A stretch of DNA of 64,000 nucleotides from Deinococcus humi. GTDB taxonomy: Bacteria; Deinococcota; Deinococci; Deinococcales; Deinococcaceae. The DNA lies in contig NZ_JACHFL010000002.1 in NCBI RefSeq assembly GCF_014201875.1, positions 248,001-312,000 on the forward strand, in the 5' to 3' direction. A program made the position numbers and the translations under genes. Shown piece by piece: positions 31,282 to 40,620 of the stretch (positions within the stretch are counted from its first letter, which is position 1; every line of letters begins with the position of its first letter). The notes beneath the pieces are model-generated. The model worked only from the letters and a program-made list of their open reading frames with translations, was not told the origin of the DNA and ran no database searches.

Positions 31282-31943
31282 CCCCGGCCCACGCCCGCCA
31301 CCACCAGCGTCACGAGCAGTGCGGCCAGCCCCATACCGATCGAACTGGCCGCCCCGGTCAGTTCCCCTTCCTCGCGGGCGCGCGCGGTGCCGACGCCGTG
31401 GGATACCGAACCTATCGCCAGTCCCCGCGCCAGCGCATGCCTCACGCCGATCAGCGTCAGGAACCCCGGCAGGATCAGCGCGCCTACCAGCCCCGACAGC
31501 ACCGCCAGCGTGGCGGCCAGCGCCGGGGGTGCTCCCGTGAACTGTGCGAGTTGCAGGGCCACCGGGCTGGTGGCGGGGGCAGTCAGGAGCGAGCGCTGGG
31601 CCTCGCCGCTCAGCCCCAGGAGGCGGGAGAACAGCACGTCGGTCCCCACGCCCACCAGGGTGCCGCTCAGGCCGCCGATCACCAGCGAACGCCACTGCCT
31701 GGAGAGCAGCGCCCGCAGGCGATACATCGGCACTGCCAGCGCCACGATGGCCGGGGCCAGCAGCGCAGTCAGCGGCCTGACCTCCTCCAGATAGCGGGCG
31801 TGCGAGACGCCGCCCACCAGCAGGACCCCGGCGACAAGCAGCGTGGCGATCAGCGTTGGATTGGCCAGGGGTGAGCGCCCCACCCGCGCCTGCAGGACCA
31901 CACCCAGCGCGAAGGCGATCAGGGTCAGGGCGATCCAGGCCAC
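31278..31943 (-). CDS. LrgB/CidB family membrane protein
   Basis: 221 aa, seven to eight hydrophobic helices. LrgB features: PLTALLAPAIVALAVPMYR, ALLTAPATSPVALQLA (family usually K-S-V-T-T-P-x-A, here changed) and IGSVSHGVGTARAREEGE near the C-terminus. Partner of the LrgA-like protein directly upstream: its GTG start touches the upstream stop codon (TAGGTG). The pair is linked in other bacteria to murein hydrolase control, pyruvate uptake or 3-hydroxypropionate/glycolate transport; the role here is not shown. Confidence 0.87.
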   Translation of the reverse strand: MAWIALTLIAFALGVVLQARVGRSPLANPTLIATLLVAGVLLVGGVSHARYLEEVRPLTALLAPAIVALAVPMYRLRALLSRQWRSLVIGGLSGTLVGVGTDVLFSRLLGLSGEAQRSLLTAPATSPVALQLAQFTGAPPALAATLAVLSGLVGALILPGFLTLIGVRHALARGLAIGSVSHGVGTARAREEGELTGAASSIGMGLAALLVTLVVAGVGRG

Positions 31944-32348
31944 CTAAACCTCTGCGCCATGCTGTTCAGACTGGGCCAGGCGGGAGGCCAGCACCCCGGC
32001 CACGCCGCCGCCCAACAGCAGTCCCGCCGTCATGACCAGCAGCCACAGCCCCCACCCGGCCCCCGCGGACAGGTAGCCGATAAAGCCCACTGTCGCCGGC
32101 ACGAACAGCAGGCCCAGGATACCCAGCAGGCCATCGGCAGCGTCTGCAACCCAGTGTAGACGCACTGCTTTGAGTCCCAGCGCGGCCCACAGCAGCGCCA
32201 GTCCCACCACCGAACCCGGCAGCGGCAGGTGCGTGACCGTCACCAGCGCCTGTCCGGCGGCGGCGAAGCCCACCAGCACGCCCAGACCCAGCACGAAGCG
32301 CACCGGAGCGGCGAGGCGGGCGATGGGGGACAGTTCAGGTGCGGTCAT
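31944..32348 (-). CDS. LrgA/CidA family holin-like membrane protein
   Basis: 134 aa, four hydrophobic helices. VGFAAAGQALVTVTHLPLPGSVVGLALLWAAL and LLFVPATVGFIGYL are family blocks. Its ATG lies inside the end of the mtnN gene (overlap 14 bases), so translation is coupled. Works with the LrgB-like protein that follows without a gap. The C-terminal residues (QSEQHGAEV) are hydrophilic. Confidence 0.85.
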   Translation of the reverse strand: MTAPELSPIARLAAPVRFVLGLGVLVGFAAAGQALVTVTHLPLPGSVVGLALLWAALGLKAVRLHWVADAADGLLGILGLLFVPATVGFIGYLSAGAGWGLWLLVMTAGLLLGGGVAGVLASRLAQSEQHGAEV

Positions 32349-33042
32349 CGTCTTGCGCCGTCAGCCGGGCCAGCATGCCGCGTACCACGGCCTTGGCGTG
32401 GCGGGCCACCTGCGGCATGAACTCGCGGTAATCCACGCTCGCGCTGCCATCCGCCGTGTCGCTGACGCTGCGGATAATCACGAAGGGAATACCCGCCTTG
32501 GCGCAGACCTGAGCGACGGCCGCCCCTTCCATCTCGGCGCAGGCGGCGTCGAAAACACTTTGCAGCCGCCGGACACCCTCCGGGGACGCGATGAACTGAT
32601 CTCCGCTGGCGACGCGCCCCTCGATGACGCGCACCCCAGACACCTCCTGCGCGGCCTGGACGGCGGCGCCCCGCAAGGTGTCGTCGGCGGCCCAGGCGGG
32701 CGCTTCCCCAGGCACGGTGCCCACCGGGTAGCCCAGGGCGGTCACGTCCACGTCGTGCTGCACGCAGTCGGTGCTGACTACGATGTCGCCCACCCGCAGC
32801 TCCGGATGAACGCCGCCCGCCACCCCGGTAAAGATGATGCGCGACGCGCCCGCCGCCAGCAGGTGCGCGGTGGTCAGCGCGGCGTTGACCTTGCCGATGC
32901 CCCCGCGCGTGAGCAGCACGGTCACCCCGTCCAGCTGCCCCCGGTACAGGGTGGCGCCGGGATAGGCCAGCTCCTGCCGGCCCTGCAGGTCGCTCAGCAA
33001 CAACTCGATTTCTTCGTCCATCGCGCCGATAATTGCCAACAT
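32335..33042 (-). CDS. mtnN: 5'-methylthioadenosine/S-adenosylhomocysteine nucleosidase
   Basis: 235 aa. Cleaves MTA and SAH to adenine plus methylthioribose or S-ribosylhomocysteine in the methyl cycle and methionine salvage. Active-site elements are present: IIGAMDEEIELL (general-base Glu), GVAGGVHPELRVGDIVVS, SGDQFI, EMEGAAVAQVC and SVSDTADGSA with the catalytic Asp. The -10 box TAGAAT (33051-33056) lies eight bases before the ATG. First gene of a three-gene operon with the LrgA- and LrgB-like proteins. Confidence 0.95.
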   Translation of the reverse strand: MLAIIGAMDEEIELLLSDLQGRQELAYPGATLYRGQLDGVTVLLTRGGIGKVNAALTTAHLLAAGASRIIFTGVAGGVHPELRVGDIVVSTDCVQHDVDVTALGYPVGTVPGEAPAWAADDTLRGAAVQAAQEVSGVRVIEGRVASGDQFIASPEGVRRLQSVFDAACAEMEGAAVAQVCAKAGIPFVIIRSVSDTADGSASVDYREFMPQVARHAKAVVRGMLARLTAQDDDRT

Positions 33043-33154
33043 TGCTGCGGATTCTAGAGCATCGCCTCTGTCCTGAGCGGATGAAAAGAAGAAAAGATTC
33101 GTGTCACTACGGAAGTACGCACACCGCGAGGATATGCAGATCTAAGCTCAGGGT

Positions 33155-33928
33155 ATGACCTGGAATCCTGACCAGTATCACCGCTTCAAAGACGCCCGCA
33201 GCGCCCCCGCCCGTGATCTTCAGGCAATGATCCCGGAAAAGCCTTACCGCGAGATCGTCGATCTGGGGTGCGGCACGGGTGAGCAGACCGCGCAACTGGC
33301 TGCCCGCTTTCCGGCGGCGCGGGTGCTGGGAGTGGACAGCAGCCCCGAGATGCTGGCGCGGGCACGCCAGCACAGCGCTCCCAACCTCCGCTTCGAGGAG
33401 GGAAACATTCTCGATCTGGACGGTGAGTTCGATCTGATCTATTCCAACGCGGCGCTGCAGTGGCTGCCCGATCATGGGGCCTTGCTGGCCCGGCTGTGGG
33501 GCAGTCTGCGTCCCGGTGGCATGCTGGCCGTGCAGGTGCCCGCCAATCATAATCACGCATCTCACCGCCTGCTGTCCGAAACGGCAGATGAGTTCAGCGC
33601 CGAACTCGGCGGCTTTACGCGCTTCGGCCCGGCGCATGGTTCGTCGCCGGTGCTGACGCCCGCTGCCTACGCCGAGACGCTGGACGCGCTGGGGGCAGGG
33701 GAGATCACGGCCATCAGTAAGGTTTACCCGGTGGTCCTGAGCGGCGCCGCAGGCCTGCTGGAATGGACGCGCGGCACGGCGCTCGTTCCGTACCTGTCGC
33801 GGCTTGATGGTGGGGATGCACGCCGCTTTGAGGCCGCGTATCTCCAGAAATTGTCGGACGCGTTTCCGGGCGAGCGGGTGTTCTACGCCTTCACGCGGGT
33901 CCTGTTCGTAGCGGAGCGCCCAGCCTGA
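33155..33928 (+). CDS. tam: Trans-aconitate 2-methyltransferase-like SAM methyltransferase
   Basis: 257 aa. The N-terminus MTWNPDQYHRFKDARSAPARD and the C-terminal block GEITAISKVYPVVLSGAAG, with WTRGTALVPYLSRL, are typical of Tam. SAM motif I is VDLGCGTGEQTAQLAARFP. Methylates trans-aconitate, a side product that inhibits aconitase. The -10 box TAAGCT (33143-33148) is six bases before the ATG. The assignment is by similarity; the acceptor is not proven. Confidence 0.87.
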   Translation: MTWNPDQYHRFKDARSAPARDLQAMIPEKPYREIVDLGCGTGEQTAQLAARFPAARVLGVDSSPEMLARARQHSAPNLRFEEGNILDLDGEFDLIYSNAALQWLPDHGALLARLWGSLRPGGMLAVQVPANHNHASHRLLSETADEFSAELGGFTRFGPAHGSSPVLTPAAYAETLDALGAGEITAISKVYPVVLSGAAGLLEWTRGTALVPYLSRLDGGDARRFEAAYLQKLSDAFPGERVFYAFTRVLFVAERPA

Positions 33929-33929
33929 C

Positions 33930-34805
33930 TCAGTTCACGGGCTCTGCCACGGGGGGCGGGCGCGGTGTGGTCAGATTGATGCCCGCACTCGCCAGGATCA
34001 CACAAGCAATCGCCAGCCATTGCAGCCCAGCCAGCGCCTCGCCGAGAAACAGCAAGCCGCACACGGCACCCATCGCGGGTTCGACGCTCATCATTACGCC
34101 AAAAACGCGGGGAGGCACCAGCCGCAGCGCGCGCATTTCCAGGCTGTAGGGCAGCGCACTGGACAACGCGGCCACGGTCAGCCCGGTCAGCAGCACCCCC
34201 GGAGCCAACAGCGCCGTGCCCGCCTGCGCCACCCCCATCGGTACGCACACGGCGGCGGCCACCAGCATGCCCACCGCCACGCCCGCCGTGCCTGGCAGGC
34301 GCCGCCCCACCGCGCCGCCCAGCAGGATGTACGCCGCCCAGAACCCGCCCGCCACCAACGCCAGCGTCACGCCGATGGGATCGAGGGCCCCGGCAGTGCC
34401 CGTGCCATGGGGTGAAATGAGGAAGATGCCCGCTCCGGCCAGCGCCACCCACAGGAAATCCAGCGCTCGCCGCGACAGGGCCGCCGCCAGCAGCAGCGGT
34501 CCCAGGAACTCCAGCGTCACGGCAATGGCCAGCGGCAACCGTTCCAGCGAGAGGTAGTACGTCAGGTTCATTAGGCCCAGCACCGCGCCGTACGGAACCA
34601 CGGCCTGCCAGTCGGCGCGGGTCAGCAACCGCAGGTTGGGCCGGAAGATCAGCATCAGGATCGCGGCGGCCAACCCCACGCGCAGGCCGGTGGTTCCCAG
34701 CGGGCCGATCAGGGGAAACAGCGTCTTGGCGTAGGCCGCGCCCGCCTGGATGCTCAGCATGGACAGCAGCAGCGCCGGAATGGGAGGGAGGGAAAAACGG
34801 CGCAT
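33930..34805 (-). CDS. EamA/DMT family transporter (RhtA-like)
   Basis: 291 aa with ten hydrophobic helices in two EamA repeats. LSIQAGAAYAKTLFPLIGPLGTTGLRV, VEPAMGAVCGLLFLGEALAGLQW and the spacing resemble RhtA/YdcZ-type amino-acid exporters. The direction and substrate are unknown. The -10 box CATAAT (34814-34819) is eight bases before the ATG, and both lie within a perfect inverted repeat (34799-34833). Confidence 0.85.
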   Translation of the reverse strand: MRRFSLPPIPALLLSMLSIQAGAAYAKTLFPLIGPLGTTGLRVGLAAAILMLIFRPNLRLLTRADWQAVVPYGAVLGLMNLTYYLSLERLPLAIAVTLEFLGPLLLAAALSRRALDFLWVALAGAGIFLISPHGTGTAGALDPIGVTLALVAGGFWAAYILLGGAVGRRLPGTAGVAVGMLVAAAVCVPMGVAQAGTALLAPGVLLTGLTVAALSSALPYSLEMRALRLVPPRVFGVMMSVEPAMGAVCGLLFLGEALAGLQWLAIACVILASAGINLTTPRPPPVAEPVN

Positions 34806-34833
34806 CCGGGGCCATTATGGGGCCGGATGCGCC
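34799..34833. repeat. Inverted repeat over the EamA promoter and start codon
   Basis: GGCGCATCCGG (34799-34809) and CCGGATGCGCC (34823-34833) are exact reverse complements, 13 bases apart. The left arm contains the start codon of the transporter gene and the spacer contains its -10 box. It could be an operator or the terminator of the upstream pyrE. Confidence 0.6.
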
Positions 34834-34908
34834 GGGCCTGTCGCCCCTTCTGGACAGCCCCGCCGTGCGGCAGACGGGCGGGACTGGGCCGCACTCCCGT
34901 CTCTCGGC

Positions 34909-35478
34909 TTAGATCTCCTGCAACGGAATGGCGGCCAGCCAGTCTGGCACTTCATCCGGCGGGTAGGTGTCGAAGACCAGACGCGTCAGCGAGACCAGCG
35001 GATAGCCCTGGAGCGGTCCGTCCACGGCGCGGCGGTCCACGATGCAGGCGATGGCCGCGCATTTGCCCCCGGCGGCCTCGGCGGCGCGCACAGCTTTCAG
35101 GACACTTCCGCCGGTTGTCAGGACATCTTCCACAGCGATGAACGGTTCACCCGGCGCGACCGTGAACGCCTCCCGGATCTTCATGCCGCCCTGGCCGTCC
35201 TTCTCGGCGAAGATGGCCCGGACATCATCCCCGCCGAAGTGCCGAGCCACCTCGTAGGCCAGCACCACGCCTCCCATCGCGGGACCGATCAGCAGGCTGG
35301 CCTCCACACCCGCGTCCGTGAGTTTCTGTGCCATCGCGGCGGCGATCTTGCCGGTCAGATGGGGGTATTGCAGCACGGTGGTGCTTTGCAGGAACTTGGG
35401 GCTGTGGCGGCCACTGGCGAGCAGAAAATGCCCCTCGTGGTAGGCCCCGGCCTGACGGTACAGCGCGAGAACGTCCAT
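34909..35478 (-). CDS. pyrE: Orotate phosphoribosyltransferase
   Basis: 189 aa. Converts orotate and PRPP to OMP in pyrimidine synthesis. The PRPP motif is FIAVEDVLTTGGSVLKAV; YHEGHFLLASGRHSPKFLQ and LLIGPAMGGVVLAYEVARHFG are the substrate-binding blocks. The -10-like GATACT (35485-35490) lies six bases before the ATG. It stands alone, without other pyr genes around it. Confidence 0.95.
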   Translation of the reverse strand: MDVLALYRQAGAYHEGHFLLASGRHSPKFLQSTTVLQYPHLTGKIAAAMAQKLTDAGVEASLLIGPAMGGVVLAYEVARHFGGDDVRAIFAEKDGQGGMKIREAFTVAPGEPFIAVEDVLTTGGSVLKAVRAAEAAGGKCAAIACIVDRRAVDGPLQGYPLVSLTRLVFDTYPPDEVPDWLAAIPLQEI

Positions 35479-35588
35479 GCCGGGAGTATCGCATTCCCGG
35501 TGGGAGGAGCGGTGCGGGTGGCTGGCCTGTTCATGCCCTGCGGATAAGGCAAGGCGTCACTCAGTCCTGAGTTCTCCTATAAAAAAAG

Positions 35589-36164
35589 CTAGCGCAGCAG
35601 ATCGATCCTGCTGCCATCCGCCGTCTCGTAGCGCACCACACCCAGTCCAGGGACGAGATACACGGTCTGCACGCTGATCTGCCCACCCACACTGGTCTCG
35701 GTCCGGATGCTCAGGGCGTTGTATTTGCCGCCCGCCGTGTCGATGGCGGCCACGCCGGTCACGGCGCTGCTGGATTTCAGGGTGCCGCTCACGCTGGTCC
35801 AGCGCTGGCCGGGAGTGAGCGGCGCAGGCGGATAGACGTTGAGCGGCGCGGGGTACCAGCCCAGCCGTCCGCCCGCGTGCACACCACGCAGCCACACGCT
35901 GCCGTCAGCGCGGAATTCCAGCAGGTCCTGGGTGAAGGTCTTGCCGCCAAACTGGTGGCTTATTGGCACCACCCGGACGCCCCGGTGCGTCACCGCTGGC
36001 CCCACCACCTGCGTCTCGCCGTTGCTGTAGGTCCAGTGTCTGCCGGGGGTGTGCGGGTAGTAACTGGGAGAGCCGCTGCCCTGCGCGGCGGCCCAGGCCA
36101 GGCTGCCCAGCAGCAGCAGCGCAGGCAGGCGGCGAAAGCGGGCAGCAGTCTGGTCGGCGGGCAT
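35589..36164 (-). CDS. Secreted hypothetical protein
   Basis: 191 aa with a signal peptide (about residues 12-27, ending AWAAA). The mature part is beta-rich with repeated Tyr/Trp/Gly (GRHWTYSNGETQVVGPAV, LTPGQRWTSVSGTL, GLGVVRYETADGSRIDLL). The end, V-P-G-L-G-V-V-R-Y-E, is common in lipoprotein-like proteins that measure a scaffold, but no family is recognised and there is no lipobox Cys. The -10 box TAGGCT (36173-36178) lies eight bases before the ATG. Confidence 0.7.
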   Translation of the reverse strand: MPADQTAARFRRLPALLLLGSLAWAAAQGSGSPSYYPHTPGRHWTYSNGETQVVGPAVTHRGVRVVPISHQFGGKTFTQDLLEFRADGSVWLRGVHAGGRLGWYPAPLNVYPPAPLTPGQRWTSVSGTLKSSSAVTGVAAIDTAGGKYNALSIRTETSVGGQISVQTVYLVPGLGVVRYETADGSRIDLLR

Positions 36165-36246
36165 AGGAGGTCAGCCTAGAGTGCGGGCCTTGACGGCGTT
36201 CTGACTCCGAACGGCGGGGGCGGTGACTGGTCCCACAGCACCCAGG

Positions 36247-37038
36247 CTATTCCTGATCCAGGCCCAGTTCCGTGCCGCGCCGGGTGGCCTCGATCACCGC
36301 GCGCATCAGGCCGCCGCGCACGCCCGCCGCTTCCAGGGCAGCCAGGCCCGCGATGGTGGTGCCTCCGGGCGAGGCCACCTCGTCCTTGAGCATGCCGGGG
36401 TGGGCCCGTCGTTGCAGCAGTTCGCCGCTGGCGACCAGCAGTTTGGCGGCCAGTTCGTTGGCCAGGACGCGTGGCAGGCCCATACGGACGCCGCCGTCGG
36501 CCAGCGCCTCGGCCACCACGGCGGCGTAGGCGGGACCCGACGCACTCATGCCAGTAAAGGCATTGAACAGGTGTTCGGGGAGGTCGTAGGCGTCGCCCAC
36601 CGACCCGAACAGATGGTGTGCGAAGGCAAGATCGCCCGCGTCGGTGGCCTCGCGCGGCCCGGTGATGGCGGTCTGCGACAGGCCGATGGTGGCCGCCAGA
36701 TTGGGCATCACGCGCACCACCCGCTGGGTGCCCAGCCGCCGCGCCAGGGTTGCCACGCTGACCCCGGCCATGGTGCTGATATACCCGGCATTTTCCTGCG
36801 CCAGCCACTCGCTGGTTTCGGGAAACACGCGCGGCTGCAGGCTGATCAGAATGCGCTGGGCCTGCCCCAGCTCTGCCGGAGCGATGACCCGCGCCCCGGT
36901 GCGCGCGGCAATGTCCTGCACGCGCGCAGTATTCGCGTCGATCAGGCCGATCTGCGCGGGCGCGATCCCGCCGCGGGCACTCACCCCTTCCAGCAGGGCC
37001 AGGCCCAGTTTTCCGACGCCGACGATGGCAAGTTCCAT
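36247..37038 (-). CDS. proC: Pyrroline-5-carboxylate reductase
   Basis: 263 aa. Last step of proline synthesis (NADPH-dependent). N-terminal Rossmann motif [14 protein letters not shown], central [19 protein letters not shown], and the C-terminal signature [44 protein letters not shown] is the dimer/active-site region. The -10 box TATACT (37046-37051) is seven bases before the ATG. Confidence 0.95.
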   Translation of the reverse strand: MELAIVGVGKLGLALLEGVSARGGIAPAQIGLIDANTARVQDIAARTGARVIAPAELGQAQRILISLQPRVFPETSEWLAQENAGYISTMAGVSVATLARRLGTQRVVRVMPNLAATIGLSQTAITGPREATDAGDLAFAHHLFGSVGDAYDLPEHLFNAFTGMSASGPAYAAVVAEALADGGVRMGLPRVLANELAAKLLVASGELLQRRAHPGMLKDEVASPGGTTIAGLAALEAAGVRGGLMRAVIEATRRGTELGLDQE

Positions 37039-37230
37039 GCGCGGCAGTATAGGGGGAGGGTCAGGACGCCCGGGCCAACCGTCTAACTGTCCTGGGCCGT
37101 GTGGAAAGGGCTGCAGTCCTGAAAGTGGGAAGGTCGGGAGACCAGGGGCAGACGCGGCTCCTGTTCTCTTCAGATCGGTCCGGGGCAGCGATGAGACGGC
37201 TGGACTTTCTGCCCTTTAGACTGCGTGCAT

Positions 37231-38034
37231 ATGCTGGTTTACCATCTGCCCGGAACCTTTGAAACGCGCGAGGCGCACCTGGATCTGCTGTGGGAGGCCG
37301 GGGCGACGGGCCTGGAGGAACGCGCTGGGCTGATCCGTGCCTACTTCGATGCCCGCGCAGACCTGGACCCTGAAATCGCCGACGGCGAGTGGCGTGACGA
37401 GGCCGAACAGGACTGGCAGGCCCAGTTCAAGGCCACGCTGAGGCCGGTGCGTGCGGGCCGCGTGACCATCGTGCCGCCGTGGCTACGCCATGAGGTGGAG
37501 GATGAACAGGTGGCGCTGATCATTGAGCCGGGCATGGCCTTCGGGACCGGCCACCATGCCACCACGCGCATGGCCGTGGAGGCCCTGTCGGAGCTGGAAT
37601 TGAGCGGCAGACGGGTGCTGGACGTGGGAACGGGCAGCGGCGTCCTTGCCATTGCGGCGGCGTTGCTGGGCGCGGACCATGCCACCGGGCTGGACATCGA
37701 TCCGCTGACCATTCCGATCGCTGTGGAGAACGCGGCGATCAATGGCGTTCCGCCGGGCCGCGTGGCCTTTGCGGAGGGCAGCCTGGGCCTAGGCGACGAG
37801 TCTGGAGACGTGTTCGACGTGCTGGTCGCCAACCTGTACGCCGAACTGCATGATCTGCTGGCGGGCGAGTACGCCGCCGCGCTGCGCCCTGGCGGTCCGC
37901 TGATCCTAACGGGCATCCTGATGGGCAAGCTGGAGCTGGTCCGCGCCGCTCTGGACCGCGAAGGCTTCGGCGGCGTCACCGTGCGCGAGGACGGCGAGTG
38001 GGTGCTTGTCACAGCCTCCGCGCCCTCCCAGTGA
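37231..38034 (+). CDS. prmA: Ribosomal protein L11 methyltransferase
   Basis: 267 aa, trimethylates L11 with SAM. The short N-terminal recognition domain (about 1-75) resembles the compact Thermus enzyme more than the E. coli one. The catalytic domain has [34 protein letters not shown] and [12 protein letters not shown]. The ATG at 37231 lies eight bases after the -10 box TAGACT (37217-37222); a GTG at 37225 is too close to that box. It is followed 22 bases later by rsmE, giving a ribosome-methylation pair. Confidence 0.93.
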   Translation: MLVYHLPGTFETREAHLDLLWEAGATGLEERAGLIRAYFDARADLDPEIADGEWRDEAEQDWQAQFKATLRPVRAGRVTIVPPWLRHEVEDEQVALIIEPGMAFGTGHHATTRMAVEALSELELSGRRVLDVGTGSGVLAIAAALLGADHATGLDIDPLTIPIAVENAAINGVPPGRVAFAEGSLGLGDESGDVFDVLVANLYAELHDLLAGEYAAALRPGGPLILTGILMGKLELVRAALDREGFGGVTVREDGEWVLVTASAPSQ

Positions 38035-38056
38035 ACCGTCCGATAGGGGGCGCGGC

Positions 38057-38758
38057 ATGACCGACACCCGTATTCGGGTCGCGGCCCTGACCCCCCAGAT
38101 GGACCTCGGCCCGCGGGAGGCCCGCCATCTGCACGTCCTGCGCCTGAAGGTGGGCGACTCGCTGCGTGTGTTTGATGGGGGGGGTGGCGAGGCGGAGGCG
38201 GAAATTGCCGAGCTGGACGCTGGCCACGCCGTCCTGACGCTGGGTGAGGCGGTCAGGAGCGCCGCGGAAACCCCGTTTCCTCTGACGCTGGCGGTGGCCC
38301 TCCTGAAGGGCGACAAGCTCTCGGACGTGGTGCGGGCCGCCACTGAACTGGGCGTGGCGCAGGTGCAACTGCTGGTCACCGCCCGTGCTGACGCCCGCGA
38401 GATCGGGGTGCAGAAACTGATGCGCCTGCAAAGGGTGGCGGAGGAGGCCAGCAAGCAGTCCCGCCGCGCGGTCACGCCCGCAGTCCTGGCGCCCGTGCGC
38501 CTGACGGATTTCCGCTGGGAGGGCCAGCTGTTCGTGGCCCAGCCCGGTTCGGCGGGCCGGATGATGACCTTGCTGGACTGGTCCGCGCCCGTGGCTGTGT
38601 TGACTGGTCCGGAAGGCGGCCTGACCGACGAGGAGGCCACGGCCCTGATCGGGCGCGGCGCGCATGCGGTCACGCTGGGACCGCGCATCCTGCGGGCGGA
38701 AACGGCCCCGGTGGCGCTCCTGGGAGCCATTGCGGCGGCAGGCGGGGGAGAGGCCTAG
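38057..38758 (+). CDS. rsmE: 16S rRNA m3U1498 methyltransferase
   Basis: 233 aa SPOUT-class methyltransferase. An N-terminal PUA-like part (about 1-70, LGPREARHLHVLRLKVGDSLRVFDG) precedes the knotted domain with VALLKGDKLSDVVRAATELGV, EEASKQSRRAVTP, VLTGPEGGLTDEEA and TLGPRILRAETAPV, all typical of RsmE. Contains an eight-G tract (38177-38184) in codons for a GGGG stretch. Its stop overlaps the end of the convergent kinase gene by four bases. Probably co-transcribed with prmA. Confidence 0.93.
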   Translation: MTDTRIRVAALTPQMDLGPREARHLHVLRLKVGDSLRVFDGGGGEAEAEIAELDAGHAVLTLGEAVRSAAETPFPLTLAVALLKGDKLSDVVRAATELGVAQVQLLVTARADAREIGVQKLMRLQRVAEEASKQSRRAVTPAVLAPVRLTDFRWEGQLFVAQPGSAGRMMTLLDWSAPVAVLTGPEGGLTDEEATALIGRGAHAVTLGPRILRAETAPVALLGAIAAAGGGEA

Positions 38759-40608
38759 CCTCCCAGCGTCAGCTGTTCGTCCTGCACTTCCCGGGGCAGG
38801 GTGAAACTGAAGGTGGCCCCCTGCCCTGGTGAACTGCTGGCCGCAACGCGTCCGCCGTGGCGCAGGATGATGCGGCGCACCGTGGCCAGGCCGATGCCAG
38901 TGCCCTCGAAATCCTTTTGCAGGTGCAGGCGTTGGAAGGGACCGAACAACTTGGCCTGATACGCTGGATCGAAGCCCGCACCGTTGTCCCTGATCCAGAC
39001 CGTCCAGCCGTCGTCGTCCTCGTCGGCCCAGACCTCGATGACGGGGCTTTCGGTGCGGCGGGTGAACTTGACGGCGTTGCTCAGCAGGTTGGTCATGACC
39101 TGGCGCAGTGTGGCGCGGTCTCCCGCCACGGTGGGCAAGGCACCCAGACGCCACTCGATCTGGCGTCCTTCGAGCTCGTCGAGGACGTCGTGCCGGGCGT
39201 CCTGCACCAGCCTGCTCAGGGAGACGTCCTGACGCAGCAGCGGCTGGCGGGTGCTGCGCGACAGTTCCAGCATCGCGTCGATCATGCGGGTCATCTGGTC
39301 GGCAGCCTCGTCCAGCACTTCCAGGGGTCGCGCGGCCTTTTCCGGCTGGCCCCCCTTCAGGGCGCGGCGAATCAGCTCGGTAAAGCCCTTGACGTGGCGT
39401 ACCGGGGTCCGCAGATCGTGCGAGGCGCTGTAGGCGAAGGCCTCCAGCTCCTGGTTGGCGGCCTTGAGTTCCAGGTTGCTGCGCTGCAGCAGGCGGTAAC
39501 TGTTCTCCAGTTCAGTGGCGGCCCAGGCCCGTTCCAGCGCCAATTCCAAGCTGCGGCCCACCGCCCCGAAGACCGCACGGTCCTGCGGTTTCCAGACCCG
39601 CTCCTGCTGGGAGCCGATCACCACCATGGCGACGGGACGGCCCCGGCGCAGATACGGGTAGAACGCTGCCGCGCCGTAGGACTCGGTGTGATCGAACCGC
39701 TGCTCTACGGCGTTCCAGTGGTCGAAGAAGACTGGGCCGCCCGCCTGCACCGCCGCCTGATAGGCAGGCGTGTCCGCCGGCAGACCGTCATACAGCGACT
39801 GGAGCAGCACGGGGTCCGTGACATCGGCCAGCAGCGCCTTCCACAGCTCACCCTGCAACTCGTAGTAGCCGAAAGACCAGCCGGGCAGCAGTTCCATCAG
39901 CAGATCGTGGGCGCGCCCGGCGGCTTCCAGACGGTCCGTTCCCACGCCGATGGCCTCGGTCATCTGCACGAAGGCGCGCAGCCCCAGCTCACGCTCCTCG
40001 AAGTCCGACTGGATCTCACGTTGCTGGGCGTTGGCCAGGGCCTGATAAACCGAGATAAACAGTTGCCGCTGCTGTTCGGTCCATACCTCCACGCTGCCGC
40101 ACCCCACGGTCAGCATGGCGTGAGGCTCTCCGTCCCGGAAATACGGAGCCAGCGCCACGCCCCGGAAGTCCCCTGCGAACGGAATCTGCTGTTCCTCGGC
40201 GTTCCAGTCCTCGAAGAAAACTGGCTCCCCGGCCTCTACCGCCTGCACGAAACTCGGGGTCTCCAGCGAGAGGCCCTGCTGAAGAACGGCCCGCAGCTGC
40301 TCCGACAGGCCGTCCGTCGTCACCTGCGCCACCCAGCGTCCATTCAGGTGCCGATAGAAGGCTGCCTGGAGTCCGGGGAAATTGACCTGCAATACCTCCT
40401 GCGCGTGCTGGGCCAGCGTTTCCAGATCTGAAGTTCTGGAAGCTGCCTGCGTCAGCTTGGCGAAGGTGGACAGAACCCTGACCTGCTGCTGGGCCTCGGC
40501 CAGCGCCTGTCGGGTCCAGCGCAATTCCTCAGACGACAAGGGTCCCCCATGAAGGAGACGGGACGGCACAAACACAGGGAAACGGGCGAAAGGTCCCGCG
40601 CCGGACAA
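38755..40608 (-). CDS. Cytoplasmic sensor histidine kinase with two GAF-like domains
   Basis: Up to 617 aa, no TM helix. Two GAF-like domains (about 45-200 and 210-375) share the repeated phrase [14 protein letters not shown] / [14 protein letters not shown], suggesting internal duplication. The C-terminal half has a coiled-coil linker, the phosphoacceptor His in [18 protein letters not shown] (bacteriophytochrome-type HisKA) and an ATPase domain with [24 protein letters not shown] and [13 protein letters not shown]. No response regulator is adjacent. The start is unclear: the longest frame begins with TTG 13 bases after the recO stop; a TTG at 40539 with GGGGGA upstream, or GTGs at 40575/40569, are alternatives. 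Confidence 0.85.
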   Translation of the reverse strand: MSGAGPFARFPVFVPSRLLHGGPLSSEELRWTRQALAEAQQQVRVLSTFAKLTQAASRTSDLETLAQHAQEVLQVNFPGLQAAFYRHLNGRWVAQVTTDGLSEQLRAVLQQGLSLETPSFVQAVEAGEPVFFEDWNAEEQQIPFAGDFRGVALAPYFRDGEPHAMLTVGCGSVEVWTEQQRQLFISVYQALANAQQREIQSDFEERELGLRAFVQMTEAIGVGTDRLEAAGRAHDLLMELLPGWSFGYYELQGELWKALLADVTDPVLLQSLYDGLPADTPAYQAAVQAGGPVFFDHWNAVEQRFDHTESYGAAAFYPYLRRGRPVAMVVIGSQQERVWKPQDRAVFGAVGRSLELALERAWAATELENSYRLLQRSNLELKAANQELEAFAYSASHDLRTPVRHVKGFTELIRRALKGGQPEKAARPLEVLDEAADQMTRMIDAMLELSRSTRQPLLRQDVSLSRLVQDARHDVLDELEGRQIEWRLGALPTVAGDRATLRQVMTNLLSNAVKFTRRTESPVIEVWADEDDDGWTVWIRDNGAGFDPAYQAKLFGPFQRLHLQKDFEGTGIGLATVRRIILRHGGRVAASSSPGQGATFSFTLPREVQDEQLTLGG

Positions 40609-40620
40609 AGAGCACAGCCT

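Noticed and set aside
35560..35590. Terminator made of ACTCAG/CTGAGT and the adjacent A-run
   Set aside because: Read in the direction of the neighbouring minus-strand gene, the T-run comes before the hairpin, the wrong order for an intrinsic terminator.
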